From NCBI GenBank assembly GCA_963789495.1, contig CAWBLP010000021.1:1-64000 (forward strand): 64,000 bases of DNA, in the 5' to 3' direction. The DNA comes from CAWBLP01 sp963789495 (GTDB lineage: Bacteria; Pseudomonadota; Alphaproteobacteria; Acetobacterales; Acetobacteraceae). Shown here piece after piece: positions 1-16,186 of this stretch. Both the position numbers and the translations under genes were made by a program. Position 1 is the first letter of the stretch. Each line of letters opens with the position of its first letter. Below the pieces are notes generated by a model. That model was not told where the DNA came from and did no database searches. It worked only from the letters and a program-made list of their open reading frames with translations.

Positions 1-60
1 ATATCGCCGCGGGCCGGTAACTTAATGCGCCGGGGGGGCCAATCTGCGAGTTGGCAAGCC

Positions 61-325
61 TCACATCGCCGTCCACGAACAGCAGCGTGCCGGTGACGTA
101 AGACATCGTCGGAAGCCAAAAACAGGACCGCGGCGGCAACTTCCTCGGCCCTGCCCGGGCGCTTCAGCATGGCGCGTTGTGCGGCGCGGGCGTTGTCTTG
201 CCCCACCGCCTCGCCGGACGCTGCAAGCCGGCGCGCACGGAACGGCGTGAAGATCGAGCCAGGGCCAAACGGCGTTCACCTCAATCCCCTCCGCCGCGTG
301 CTCGGCGGCGAGCCCCCAGTCATCC
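61..325 (-). pseudogene. Decayed fragment of an SDR oxidoreductase gene
   Basis: The stretch aligns base for base, with scattered substitutions, to the 3' third of the intact SDR gene at 1738-2505 on the same strand. Shared landmarks are the codons for the VNAV segment, the LAAEH/LAADH segment and the C-terminal end. Relative to the intact copy it has lost about 11 bases near the stop codon and two bases near 110, and has one extra base near 270, so no single frame is open. The similarity stops near 325, just before the stop codon of the flavoprotein gene. It is a truncated paralogue, probably left by a duplication around the flavoprotein gene. No function is expected. Confidence 0.8.
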
Positions 326-347
326 GCCGCGTCCGACAGCAACGTCA

Positions 348-1520
348 TCACGCAACCTCGCCCGCAACGAAGCCACTGGCCCACGCCCATTGGAAATTGT
401 AGCCGCCCAGCCAGCCGGTCACGTCCACCGCCTCACCGATCACGAACAGACCCGGCACCGCGTTGGCCTGCATGGTTCGTTGCGACAGCGCCGTGGTGGC
501 CACGCCGCCCACCGTCACCTCGGCCTTGGCATAGCCTTCGGTGCCGCTCGGGCGCACCTGCCAGGTACGCAACTCTGTCTCGAGGTCGGCGAGGTCGCGA
601 TCCGGCAGCTCGCCGATCGGGCGCGTGGCGGCGTTGGGCGGCACGAAAGCATCCGCCAGGCGCTGCGGCAGTACATCACTCAGCACACCGCGCAGTCTCG
701 CTTTCGGACGCGCCCGTTTCTGTGCCCGCAGGAAGCCTTGCTCAGCCAGCGGCAGCAGATCGATGCATACCGCCTCGCCGTCGCGCCAGACCGAGGAAAT
801 CTGCAGGATCGCGGGGCCCGACAGGCCGCGATGCGTGACCACCATGCCTTCGTCGAACCGCGTCGTGCCGCAGCTTGCACCAACGCGGGTCGATACCCCC
901 GCCAGCCCCGCAATCCGGGACTGCGCCGCGTCGTCGAGCAGCAACGGCACCAGCCCTGGGCGAATGGGGGTCAGCGCCAGACCGAAGCGCCGCGCCAGGT
1001 CATGGGACAATCCGGTGGCGCCGAGTTTCGGGATCGACAGGCCGCCGGTTGCCAGCACCAGGGAGGATGCCTCGATCGGACCGGCATCGGTTTCCACCCG
1101 AAAGCGGTCGGCGCGCGACACCGCGCCGATGCGCTGCTGCAGCCGGATGTCCACGCCGGCGGCGACACATTCCGCCAGCAGCATCGCCACGATCTGCCTC
1201 GCCGAACCGTCGCAGAACAATTGCCCCAGCGTCTTTTCGTGCCAGGCGATACCATGAAGCTCGACCATGTCGAGGAAGTCGCGCGGCGTGTAGCGCGCGA
1301 GCGCGGAGCGGCAGAACTGCGGGTTCGCTGACAGGAAACGCTCGGGCGCGCAGTGCAGATTGGTGAAGTTGCAGCGCCCGCCACCGGAAATCAGGATCTT
1401 CTCGCCGGCCTGGCGCGCATGGTCGAGCACCACCACACGCCGCCCGCGCCTCCCGGCCGTGATCGCGCACAACAGGCCGGCGGCGCCGGCGCCAAGAATG
1501 ACGACATCGGTGGCTTCCAT
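348..1520 (-). CDS. HI0933/BaiN-type NAD(P)/FAD-dependent flavoprotein
   Basis: A protein of 390 residues if read from the ATG at 1520; a TTG at 1559 would add 13 residues but has no better ribosome site. A dinucleotide-binding GAGAAG loop lies at residues 10-15, followed by the GEKILISGGGRCN segment around residues 39-51 that is typical of the HI0933 flavoprotein family. The C-terminus carries the second FAD contact region, with GLFVIGEAVDVTG and GGYNFQWAWASG. The family binds FAD and is thought to act as a soluble reductase or oxidase; substrates are poorly defined, and names such as aminoacetone oxidase or BaiN are by similarity only. It is flanked by an intact SDR upstream and an SDR fragment downstream on the same strand. 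Confidence 0.88.
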   Translation of the reverse strand: MEATDVVILGAGAAGLLCAITAGRRGRRVVVLDHARQAGEKILISGGGRCNFTNLHCAPERFLSANPQFCRSALARYTPRDFLDMVELHGIAWHEKTLGQLFCDGSARQIVAMLLAECVAAGVDIRLQQRIGAVSRADRFRVETDAGPIEASSLVLATGGLSIPKLGATGLSHDLARRFGLALTPIRPGLVPLLLDDAAQSRIAGLAGVSTRVGASCGTTRFDEGMVVTHRGLSGPAILQISSVWRDGEAVCIDLLPLAEQGFLRAQKRARPKARLRGVLSDVLPQRLADAFVPPNAATRPIGELPDRDLADLETELRTWQVRPSGTEGYAKAEVTVGGVATTALSQRTMQANAVPGLFVIGEAVDVTGWLGGYNFQWAWASGFVAGEVA

Positions 1521-1737
1521 GAGCCGGCGTACGTGGGCCGGACCAGCGGGATGCGTCAAGGGACCGGATCAAGCGCCGGAACCTTCGCGGTCGCCAGCCC
1601 GGCGACGCCGTCGATGAAAGTGGCGCGCCGAACCCATGCAAACTCAAACGCCGACGACAGGCTCCTGGAAGGCATTTGTGGCTTTGCGACTGTCCGGTTC
1701 CGGCGCGACAGACCGCGTGCGCCGGGCTCGAAATCCC

Positions 1738-2505
1738 TCACATCGCCGTCATGCCACCGTCCACGAACAGCAACGCCCCGGTCACGTAAGACGCATCGTC
1801 GGAGGCCAGGAACAGGATCGCGCTGGCGACCTCCTCGGCCCGGCCCGGCCGCTTCATCATGGTGCCTTGCGCGGCTTTGGCGTTGTACTGTTCCACGGTC
1901 TCGCCGGCCGCCTCGATGCGGCGCGCATGGAACGGCGTGAAGATCGGACCCGGGCCGACCGCGTTCACCCGAATCCCCTCGGCCGAGTGGTCGGCGGCGA
2001 GCCCCCGTGTCAGGCCCGCGACCGCGGCCTTGGTGGTGTCGTATTGCAGGTTGCCGCCGCCCGCGACGACGGACCGCACCGAGGCGACATTGACGATCGC
2101 GCCCCCCGTCCCGCGCCGCATCAGCGGCACCGCCGCCTTGACGCAGAAGGCGTAGCTCATCAGGTTGACGCTGAGGATCTCGTTCCAGCTCGCCGCGCTC
2201 GCGACATCGATCGTTTCGTATTTCCGGATGCCGGCATTGTTCACCAGGATGTCGAGCCGCCCGAACTTTTCCGCGGCCCCGTTGATGAAGCCGAGGCATG
2301 CGGCCTCGGTGCCAACGTCAGCCTGCGTGAAAGCGACCTTGGCGCCGGTGGCTGCAAGTTCAGCCGCGACACGCTGGCCGCGCTCGCCATCCCGATCGCA
2401 GAATGCCACGCTTGCGCCCTCGGCAACGAAACGCCGGACCGTCGCTTCGCCGATCCCCGATGCCCCGCCCGTCACCGCTGCGATCTTGCCGTCGAGCCTT
2501 CCCAT
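1738..2505 (-). CDS. SDR family NAD(P)-dependent oxidoreductase
   Basis: A classical short-chain dehydrogenase of 255 residues from the ATG at 2505, which opens MGRLDGK; another ATG lies three codons upstream at 2514. The cofactor loop TGGASGIG is at residues 12-19, LVNNAG follows near residue 88, an active-site serine lies in the VNVASVRS segment and the YDTTK catalytic pair follows. The end reads LFVDGGMTAM, a usual SDR C-terminus. An AGGGA motif sits about 8 bases upstream of the chosen start. The substrate cannot be inferred. Its stop lies about 180 bases upstream of the flavoprotein start on the same strand. A broken second copy lies at 61-325. Confidence 0.9.
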   Translation of the reverse strand: MGRLDGKIAAVTGGASGIGEATVRRFVAEGASVAFCDRDGERGQRVAAELAATGAKVAFTQADVGTEAACLGFINGAAEKFGRLDILVNNAGIRKYETIDVASAASWNEILSVNLMSYAFCVKAAVPLMRRGTGGAIVNVASVRSVVAGGGNLQYDTTKAAVAGLTRGLAADHSAEGIRVNAVGPGPIFTPFHARRIEAAGETVEQYNAKAAQGTMMKRPGRAEEVASAILFLASDDASYVTGALLFVDGGMTAM

Positions 2506-2729
2506 GGTCCCCATCCCTGATTGCTTTGCGAAACGCCCATCCACGATACGACGTATGACCGCATGTCCGCCATCCGGTGAGGTGGCTCACCCTGCGCCGT
2601 GCGCGTGAACGAGGGCTACGCGCCAGAGCGCGCTGATCCTCGGCTCGGGGCGCGAGCCATGACGGACGATACGGCCGGCAATGCCCACGCCAACCAGCGC
2701 ATCGACACCGGCCCGACCACACCGCCCCG

Positions 2730-2772
2730 CGTGCTTGCCCCCCACGTGCTTGCCCGCACGTGCTTGCCCGCA
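2730..2772. repeat. Three tandem copies of a 14-15 nt unit
   Basis: The unit CGTGCTTGCCCGCA occurs three times head to tail; the first copy is one base longer. It lies in the non-coding stretch upstream of the VOC gene. Confidence 0.75.
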
Positions 2773-2963
2773 TCCCCCAACCTCCGGCATGCTCGTCGTC
2801 ACCATGCCGCTCGCGCGCATCGGCCAGCGCGGCCGAATCCAGGCCAGCCTCGCCGCGACGCGCCGGTGTTCACCAGGCACACCACCGCCCCGCGCCGGAG
2901 CCTCCACGCCACCGGGTGGCACACCCTATTCGCCGGAACGGCCACGCCCCTCCGGTCTCGCAG

Positions 2964-3054
2964 CCCCTGCTCTCGCACGCCGCCGCCTTCGCAGCCCCGC
3001 TCTCACACGCCGCCGCCTTCGCAGCCCCCGCTCTCGCATGCCGCCGCCCTCGCA
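2964..3054. repeat. Three tandem copies of a ~30 nt unit
   Basis: Three units of 31, 30 and 30 bases, each a run of C followed by GCTCTCGCA and GCCGCCGCCTTCGCAG with one to three changes per copy. The array ends about 20 bases upstream of the VOC start codon, so copy number could alter the distance between promoter and ribosome site. The unit length is a multiple of three, but no gene is recognised across it. Confidence 0.8.
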
Positions 3055-3075
3055 CCACGGAACAGGAGGAAGAAA

Positions 3076-3519
3076 ATGCCCCCCACCAGCGCACCCGGCT
3101 TCCACCACGTCGCCATCCGCGCCCGCGACTTCGACGCCACCCTGCAATTCTACACAAAGGGGCTCGGCTGTTCGGTGCACTACCGGTTCTCCGTGCCGGA
3201 CCGGATCGACCGCGCCGCGTTCCTCGATGTCGGGGACGGGCGCTTCATCGAGGTGTTCGGCTCCGGCTCCACGGTGCAGTCGGAGGGACGGCGCCGGCGC
3301 CCGGACGAGGAAGCCACCGAAGGTGCGCTGCTGCATTTCTGCCTGCGCGTCGCCGACGTGGACGCGGCCTTTGCCAGCGCCCTGGCCGCCGGCGGGATCG
3401 AGCGCATTGCGCCGCGCACCGCCCGCCTGGGTGGCGACCCGCCCGCGGAGGTCCGCATCGCCTTCGTCACCGGCCCGAATGGCGAGGTGATCGAGTTCCT
3501 GCGCAGCGACCAGCTCTAA
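3076..3519 (+). CDS. VOC family (glyoxalase/dioxygenase fold) protein
   Basis: 147 residues from the ATG at 3076, preceded by a near-perfect AGGAGG ribosome site 4-12 bases upstream. The N-terminal module reads FHHVAIRARDF with LQFYTKGLG, and the C-terminal module ends FVTGPNGEVIEFLRSDQL: the two beta-alpha-beta-beta-beta repeats of the vicinal oxygen chelate fold. The His near residue 11 and the Glu in GEVIEF are the usual metal ligands. Family members include glyoxalases, epimerases and dioxygenases; this one cannot be assigned. A fragment with the same C-terminal motif lies at 17206-17394. It stands alone, convergent with parE. Confidence 0.87.
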   Translation: MPPTSAPGFHHVAIRARDFDATLQFYTKGLGCSVHYRFSVPDRIDRAAFLDVGDGRFIEVFGSGSTVQSEGRRRRPDEEATEGALLHFCLRVADVDAAFASALAAGGIERIAPRTARLGGDPPAEVRIAFVTGPNGEVIEFLRSDQL

Positions 3520-3612
3520 CCGGTCGCGCCCGGTGGCATGTCGCGTGGCCCGCAGGTCCGCCGCGCGGAAACCAGGCACTTGGCAGCCGTCTCGGCTCGC
3601 CATCGCACCCGG

Positions 3613-3903
3613 TCACAGGTGCCGAACGATATCCATCTGCTGATGAAGCACGCGCACGATCAGGACGCCCTGCTCGGTGCTTCGGTAGAACACCGAATGG
3701 CTGGCGGTCTCCATCCTGCGATAGCCGGCCCGGAGCTCGCTCGCATCGCGTCCGAGTTCGGGAAATTCCGCCAGCATCCGGAACGTCTCGTGTAGCCGAA
3801 GAAGGTACTGTTCGGCGCGGTCGATGCCCCATTGTTGCACGCTGAACTCGGCAATCGCCTGGATGTCGGAATCGGCTTTGCGCGACAGGACGTAGTTAGC
3901 CAC
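3613..3903 (-). CDS. parE: ParE/RelE superfamily toxin
   Basis: 96 residues with the usual ParE layout: an N-terminal YVLSRKADSDIQAIAEFS helix, RAEQYLLRLHETFRMLAEFPELGR, and a C-terminal YRSTEQGVLIVRVLHQQMDI strand region. The start codon overlaps the end of parD by 8 bases, the normal translational coupling of antitoxin and toxin. Known ParE toxins inhibit DNA gyrase; RelE relatives cleave mRNA. The FPELGRD and VRVLHQQMD segments favour ParE. The toxin is inactive while bound by ParD. Confidence 0.9.
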   Translation of the reverse strand: MANYVLSRKADSDIQAIAEFSVQQWGIDRAEQYLLRLHETFRMLAEFPELGRDASELRAGYRRMETASHSVFYRSTEQGVLIVRVLHQQMDIVRHL

Positions 3904-4147
3904 GCCGCGTGCCGGTGTGTTCCTTTACCGTCGCCCAGACATCCTGGACGCTGCGGGCGCTGACGCCACTCTCCTCGCCCTCGATCAGGGCGGCGCGCAG
4001 TGCGGCGAGCCGCGTTTCCTGTTCCTCCAGCAGGCGCAGCCCGGCGCGCACGACATCGCTTGCGCTGCTGTAGCGGCCTTCGCTGATCTGGGTCTCGATG
4101 AACCCGGTGAAATGCGCACCGACGCTGAACGATGTGTTCCTGCTCAT
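3896..4147 (-). CDS. parD: ParD-type antitoxin (ribbon-helix-helix)
   Basis: 83 residues from the ATG at 4147, opening MSRNTSFSVGAHF, followed by the ribbon-helix-helix core FIETQISEGRYSSASDVVRAGLRLLEE. The C-terminal half is the flexible region that wraps the toxin. It starts immediately downstream of a palindrome at 4157-4175, which fits autoregulation. The first gene of the parDE pair; stop and start overlap by 8 bases. The longer in-frame reading upstream crosses the operator and lacks any family similarity, so it was rejected. Confidence 0.9.
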   Translation of the reverse strand: MSRNTSFSVGAHFTGFIETQISEGRYSSASDVVRAGLRLLEEQETRLAALRAALIEGEESGVSARSVQDVWATVKEHTGTRRG

Positions 4148-4156
4148 GGGCCCAGA

Positions 4157-4175
4157 AGTACCAGTTATTGGTACT
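4157..4175 (-). promoter_or_regulatory. Palindromic operator upstream of parDE
   Basis: Perfect 7-base arms AGTACCA and TGGTACT separated by GTTAT, ending about 10 bases before the parD start codon. ParD-type antitoxins bind such palindromes to repress their own operon. The site is seen in sequence; the function is inferred from family knowledge. Confidence 0.65.
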
Positions 4176-4604
4176 GTCGGCAAGCTGCACACGCAACCGG
4201 CCGATCCTGAGCAACCCCCCTCAACTCGACCCCGGCTTTCCGCTAACTCCCCGCGCTTCCCGCGAGCCGCCCGGCCCGATCGCTGTCGCGCGCGCGGAGC
4301 GAAATCAAGGATACGCCTGCGCCGGCATGTGCCGTGGCAGGCGGGCAGGGGAGGCACAGCCTCCCCGAACCTGTCCGAGACCGTACGTTCCACGCGCCGC
4401 GGCGGGTGGATTAAGGGGCCGCAAGGCTCGCGCACGGGAGACGGGGAAGTCGGGTTCATGGCCTCCGGACACAGCTCCGGACCCAGGACCTTGGCGGTTC
4501 CGGCTGAGTGGACAGGCGAACCGGGTCGTTTCCGTGAGGAAGCGGCCCATGGGCAACCCGGCCCGGCGCGGTCCACACGCGTCTGGCCCGAACGGAGACG
4601 AGAC
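4176..4604 (+). other. Upstream region and leader of the rplJL-rpoBC operon
   Basis: Over 400 bases without a gene between parDE and rplJ. It should contain the promoter and the untranslated leader of rplJ. The leader is GC-rich and can fold, with one clear hairpin at 4523-4548. No consensus -35/-10 pair could be picked out. rplK and rplA, which precede rplJ in many bacteria, are not here. Confidence 0.55.
4523..4548 (+). promoter_or_regulatory. Hairpin in the rplJ leader, candidate L10(L12)4 binding region
   Basis: GGGTCG pairs with CGGCCC (one G-U pair), and within it TTCC pairs with GGAA around a GTGA tetraloop. It lies about 57 bases upstream of the rplJ start. Many bacteria repress rplJ by binding of the L10-L12 complex to the leader mRNA; this hairpin is a candidate, but the full kink-turn structure was not established. 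Confidence 0.4.
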
Positions 4605-5138
4605 TTGGACCGTACGGAGAAGCGGGCGTTCGTCACCGGGCTCAATGCAGCGCTTGCCGACACCTCGATGGTCGTGGTCACCCAGAATCAGGGGCTGACC
4701 GTGGCCGAGGCGACGGAACTCAGGCGTCGTATGCGGGCTGCGGGGGCGACCTTTAAAGTCGCGAAGAACCGGCTGGCCTTGCTCGCCCTGGATGGGACCC
4801 AATTCGACGGCATCAAGCCAATGCTGACCGGGCCGACCGCGCTTGCGTGGTCGACCGACCCGGTGGCGGTGGCGAAGACGGCTGTCGAGTTCGCCAGGAC
4901 CAATGACAGGTTCGTGCTGATCGGTGGGGCGTTGGGCCCCCAGACGCTGAATGCGGATGGGGTGAAGGCGCTGGCCGAACTGCCGAGCCTCGATGAGCTG
5001 CGGGCGCGGATTGTGGGGATGATCTCCACGCCGGCGACCCGGGTTGCCGGTGTCCTGCAGGGCAGTGCCGGTCAGCTCGCACGGGTCTTCGGGGCCTTCG
5101 CCAGGAAAGGCGAGGAGGACCAAGCCGCCGCCGCGTGA
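4605..5138 (+). CDS. rplJ: 50S ribosomal protein L10
   Basis: 177 residues from a TTG start at 4605 with GGAG eight bases upstream; the protein begins MDRTEKRAFV. The N-terminal rRNA-binding domain has the MVVVTQNQGLTVAEATELRR and TFKVAKNRLALLAL segments of L10, and the C-terminal helix that carries L12 dimers is in the last 40 residues. L10 anchors the L12 stalk to 23S rRNA and recruits translation factors. The open frame extends far upstream, but without L10-like sequence; an upstream ATG choice would add non-homologous residues. First gene of rplJL-rpoBC. Confidence 0.93.
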   Translation: MDRTEKRAFVTGLNAALADTSMVVVTQNQGLTVAEATELRRRMRAAGATFKVAKNRLALLALDGTQFDGIKPMLTGPTALAWSTDPVAVAKTAVEFARTNDRFVLIGGALGPQTLNADGVKALAELPSLDELRARIVGMISTPATRVAGVLQGSAGQLARVFGAFARKGEEDQAAAA

Positions 5139-5159
5139 TCACGGACTTGTGATCACATG

Positions 5160-5185
5160 GCGGTTTCGCGCGAAAGCGCGACCGC
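5160..5185 (+). promoter_or_regulatory. GNRA-capped hairpin between rplJ and rplL
   Basis: GCGGT, a TT bulge and CGCGC pair with GCGCG and ACCGC around a GAAA loop, a very stable stem. Just upstream, the 8-base palindrome GTGATCAC occurs twice, at 5135-5142 and 5149-5156, the first overlapping the rplJ stop. It is not followed by a T run, so mRNA processing, stability or translational tuning of rplL is more likely than termination. Confidence 0.5.
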
Positions 5186-5244
5186 AACCGGGAGAACCCG
5201 CTTGCATGGAACCTATCAAGGTCTAGATTAAGGGACATACAGAC

Positions 5245-5622
5245 ATGGCCGATTTGCAAAAGCTGGTGGACGAGCTGTCCAGCCTCACCGTTATGGAGGC
5301 TGCCGAGCTGTCAAAGCTGCTGGAGGAGAAGTGGGGCGTTTCCGCCGCCGCTCCGGCAGCCGCCGCCGCTGCGCCTGCCGCCGCCGCTGCGGCCGCGCCG
5401 GCGGAAGAGCAGACCGAGTTCACCGTCATCCTGGCCAAGGCCGGTGACAAGAAGATCAACGTGATCAAGGAGATCCGGACGATCACGGGGCTCGGCCTGA
5501 AGGAAGCGAAGGATCTGGTGGAAGGCGCCCCGAAGACGGTCAAGGAATCCGTCAGCAAGGACGAGGCCGCCAAGATCCGCAAGATGCTGGAAGACCAGGG
5601 CGCAGGCGTGGAGGTGAAGTAG
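5245..5622 (+). CDS. rplL: 50S ribosomal protein L7/L12
   Basis: 125 residues. The N-terminal dimerisation domain (MADLQKLVDELSSLTVMEAAEL) is followed by a hinge, roughly residues 33-55, that is almost pure Ala and Pro, then the C-terminal factor-binding domain with GDKKINVIKEIR and GLGLKEAKDLVEGAP. L12 dimers form the mobile stalk that activates EF-Tu and EF-G. AGGGA lies about 13 bases upstream of the start. Length and domain order are standard. Confidence 0.97.
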   Translation: MADLQKLVDELSSLTVMEAAELSKLLEEKWGVSAAAPAAAAAAPAAAAAAAPAEEQTEFTVILAKAGDKKINVIKEIRTITGLGLKEAKDLVEGAPKTVKESVSKDEAAKIRKMLEDQGAGVEVK

Positions 5623-5693
5623 CACGGTCACGCGAACTGATATCGGCCAGGCGGCGCCGCCGGAGCGTCTGGCCGACCAGAACTGGAACCGGG

Positions 5694-5714
5694 CGGGAAT
5701 CACGTCGATTCCCG
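5694..5714 (+). promoter_or_regulatory. Hairpin in the rplL-rpoB intergenic region
   Basis: CGGGAATC and GATTCCCG form a perfect 8-base-pair stem with loop ACGTC. A TTTT lies about 8 bases beyond. In Escherichia coli this gap holds a partial terminator and an RNase III site that lower rpoB relative to rplL; this stem could play a similar role. Confidence 0.45.
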
Positions 5715-5805
5715 TCCCGATCCTGTTTTCGGCGGGAGCAGACCCTGGACGGCCGAGGGTATCGGGGCCGTGGACGTGCGTGAGGGCAGGTAGGCAGGAC
5801 AATCT

Positions 5806-9987
<4,182 letters not shown>

Positions 9988-10015
9988 CGCCTGGCGAGGC
10001 TGGAAGCAAAACGTC

Positions 10016-10063
10016 ATGGCCGGGCCCTGTCCCCGGGGCTTGCCCCGGGGATTACCCGGCCAT
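10016..10063. repeat. REP-like palindrome between rpoB and rpoC
   Basis: Outer arms ATGGCCGGG and CCCGGCCAT enclose two CCCCGGGG palindromes separated by CTTG. The same outer arms recur at 30225-30247, 32372-32394 and 43640-43735, always between genes. It marks a dispersed extragenic palindrome family. Confidence 0.75.
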
Positions 10064-10190
10064 CCACCCTGGAACGAGCCTACAAGGTTACCGAGCAGGT
10101 GGCACTTCCGTTGCGCAGATGGTTGGCCCGGCCCGACCGTGACGCGCAAGAAAGTCCCGGCTTCGACCCGACAGAAAGGGTACTGAACGT

Positions 10191-14360
<4,170 letters not shown>

Positions 14361-14391
14361 GCGCCCCGGCTTTCGGGCCAGGGTTGGAAAC

Positions 14392-14423
14392 AGCCGGCGG
14401 CGCGAAGGTGCCGCCGGCTTTTT
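14392..14423 (+). terminator. Rho-independent terminator of rpoBC
   Basis: AGCCGGCGGC (14392-14401) pairs perfectly with GCCGCCGGCT (14410-14419) around an 8-base loop, followed by TTTTT. It lies 30 bases past the rpoC stop and closes the rplJL-rpoBC operon. The remaining 280 bases up to the convergent flavoprotein gene show no gene. Confidence 0.9.
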
Positions 14424-14701
14424 CGTGGCCCGAACCCGGCGGCGAGGCTCGCTGCGGTGTTCGGGGACGGTTGCTGGGTGGCGGCGGCTCCCTCCAGGCC
14501 TGCCGTCGCGGAGCGGTGGGCGCGCCGCCCGTTTCGAACACCGGGCTGACCCCCCGGGCTGTCCGCCGCGCTCCGGACGGTCTCATCCGTCGAATCCGGG
14601 CGCTGCTTGCGGTCCGGCCCTGCACCGTCCGCGGACGTTGCCGCCCATCGCAGCCGCCTGCCGGCGCGACGTTGCCAGGTCAGGCAAGGTGCGTTCGACA
14701 G

Positions 14702-16079
14702 CTAGCGCTGTGGCGAAATGTTCTGATTCATCCGGAAAAAGTTCGTTGGATCGTACTGGGCCTTGATCTTTTGCAGGCGCCGATAGTTGGGGCCGTAGGC
14801 CGCGGCGAGCGCATCGTCGCTTTCGTCGTCGCCAAGGTAGTTGACGTACCGGGCGGGTGCGAAGAACGGCTGCATGCTGTCGCTGGTTTCCCGCGCCCAG
14901 GCGATGCATGCCTCGTTGTTGGCGTGATCCATCCACTCGGCGAGGATGAGAAAATTGTAGCCTTCCCGCCGATGGGGAAAGGCCGTATCGGCCACGCCAA
15001 CCCGCGCTGCGGCGCCGTGGAAGTGCTCGATGAGTAGCTGCCCCATTGGGGTCGGGCAGCGCTCGAAGCACGCGATCATGGTGTCGATTGCAGCGTCGGA
15101 AAGCTCCGTCAGGAAACTCGATCGCCAGTAGTTGAGCGCGCCCTTCGGATACGCGGCATCGAGCATGCTGTTGATTGCCGCGTATGGCATGGGCCCCAGC
15201 GCATCGAGGGCAGGCGTGCCGAATGCCTTGAGCGGCCGCATCGCCGCCTCTCCCTCGGCGGCAGAACCGCAGTGGCAGGTCACCATGGCGGCAAGCCTGG
15301 TGCCAGAACCGTCGGGCGCATGCACCAGGCCGCCGAAGATCATGTGCTCATCGCCAAGCGCACGCGTTGTCTCGCGGAAGAACCTGAGGACATCCCGCGC
15401 GCAATCGAGCGGGTGCGCCACGAGTCCGCCGGTCACCACTGGCCCGACGGGATGCAGCCGGAACTCGAACGAGGTGGCGATGCCAAAATTGCCACCTCCA
15501 CCTCTGAGTGCCCAAAACAGATCGGGCTCATCATCCGCGGTTGCGCGCACGACGTTGCCATCGGCCGTGACGACATCGACCGCGAGAAGATTGTCCAGGG
15601 CAAGGCCGTGCCGGCCCATGAGCCAGCCGAGCCCGCCGCCGAGCGTAAGTCCCGCGACGCCTGTACCTGGAAACGACTCCGCCCGTGACGGCGAGACCGT
15701 GCAACTGGGTCTCGCGATTGACGCCGGACCAGGTCGCACCGCCCTCGACCCACGCGGTACGCCCTTTCGGATCAACGCGAATGGCCTTCATCAGGGAAAG
15801 ATCGATCATGACGCCGCCATTGATGGTGGCCCGGCCGGCGACATTGTGGCCGCCGCCGCGCACGGCGACCTCAAGGCCCAGGCGTCGCGTCAGCTTCACC
15901 GCATCGACGACATCGGCGACGCCCCGGCATCGCGCGATCAGGGCCGGGCGCTTGTCGATCAATCCGTTATGCACGCGCCGCGCCTCGTCGTAGCCGGCGT
16001 TCCCGGGCTCCAGAAGCTCGCCGGAGAAGGTGGTGCGAAGTTCAGCGATGGTGTTGGTCATGGTTGCAACGGATTGCAT
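14702..16079 (-). CDS. BBE-type FAD-linked oxidoreductase, one apparent frameshift
   Basis: 458 residues when one extra T (plus strand 15668) is skipped; the joint then reads VVSGTGVAGLTLGGG as the family requires. The N-terminal FAD_binding_4 domain has RGGGHNVAGRA, whose His is the covalent FAD attachment residue. The second, cysteinyl attachment position found in plant berberine bridge enzymes appears absent, since the VSGTGVAGL segment has no Cys, so mono-covalent flavin is inferred. The C-terminus ends with the BBE signature YDPTNFFRMNQNI. Start at 16079 has GGGGAG eight bases upstream. It is transcribed divergently from a LysR regulator, which probably controls it. Substrate unknown. 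Confidence 0.88.
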
Positions 16080-16186
16080 TGCTCAATCTCCCCCCACAGG
16101 TGCGGCAAATCTTCAGATATCAATCTTTCGATTGCAAACGCGATGATTTCAGCCAAAGGTGAACAAAATTCATCTTCGATATCGCC
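16080..16186. promoter_or_regulatory. Divergent promoter region with candidate LysR site
   Basis: 107 bases, clearly richer in A and T than the surroundings, between the BBE gene and the LysR gene. A small inverted repeat CAATC-TTTC-GATTG is at 16121-16134. LysR proteins usually bind such interrupted dyads between divergent genes; assignment is by position. Confidence 0.5.

Larger units (their letters stand above)
2515..3063. other. Non-coding region with short tandem repeats
   Basis: About 550 bases between the divergent SDR and VOC genes. Open frames cross it on both strands, but none resembles a known protein or has a convincing start. The stretch is rich in C and G with two small tandem repeat patches (2730-2772 and 2964-3054). 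It must contain the promoters for both flanking genes, but no confident -35/-10 pair was seen. Confidence 0.5.

Noticed and set aside
2587..2922. Minus-strand open frame in the SDR-VOC gap
   Set aside because: Low-complexity Gly/Arg-rich translation across tandem repeats; no similarity recognised.
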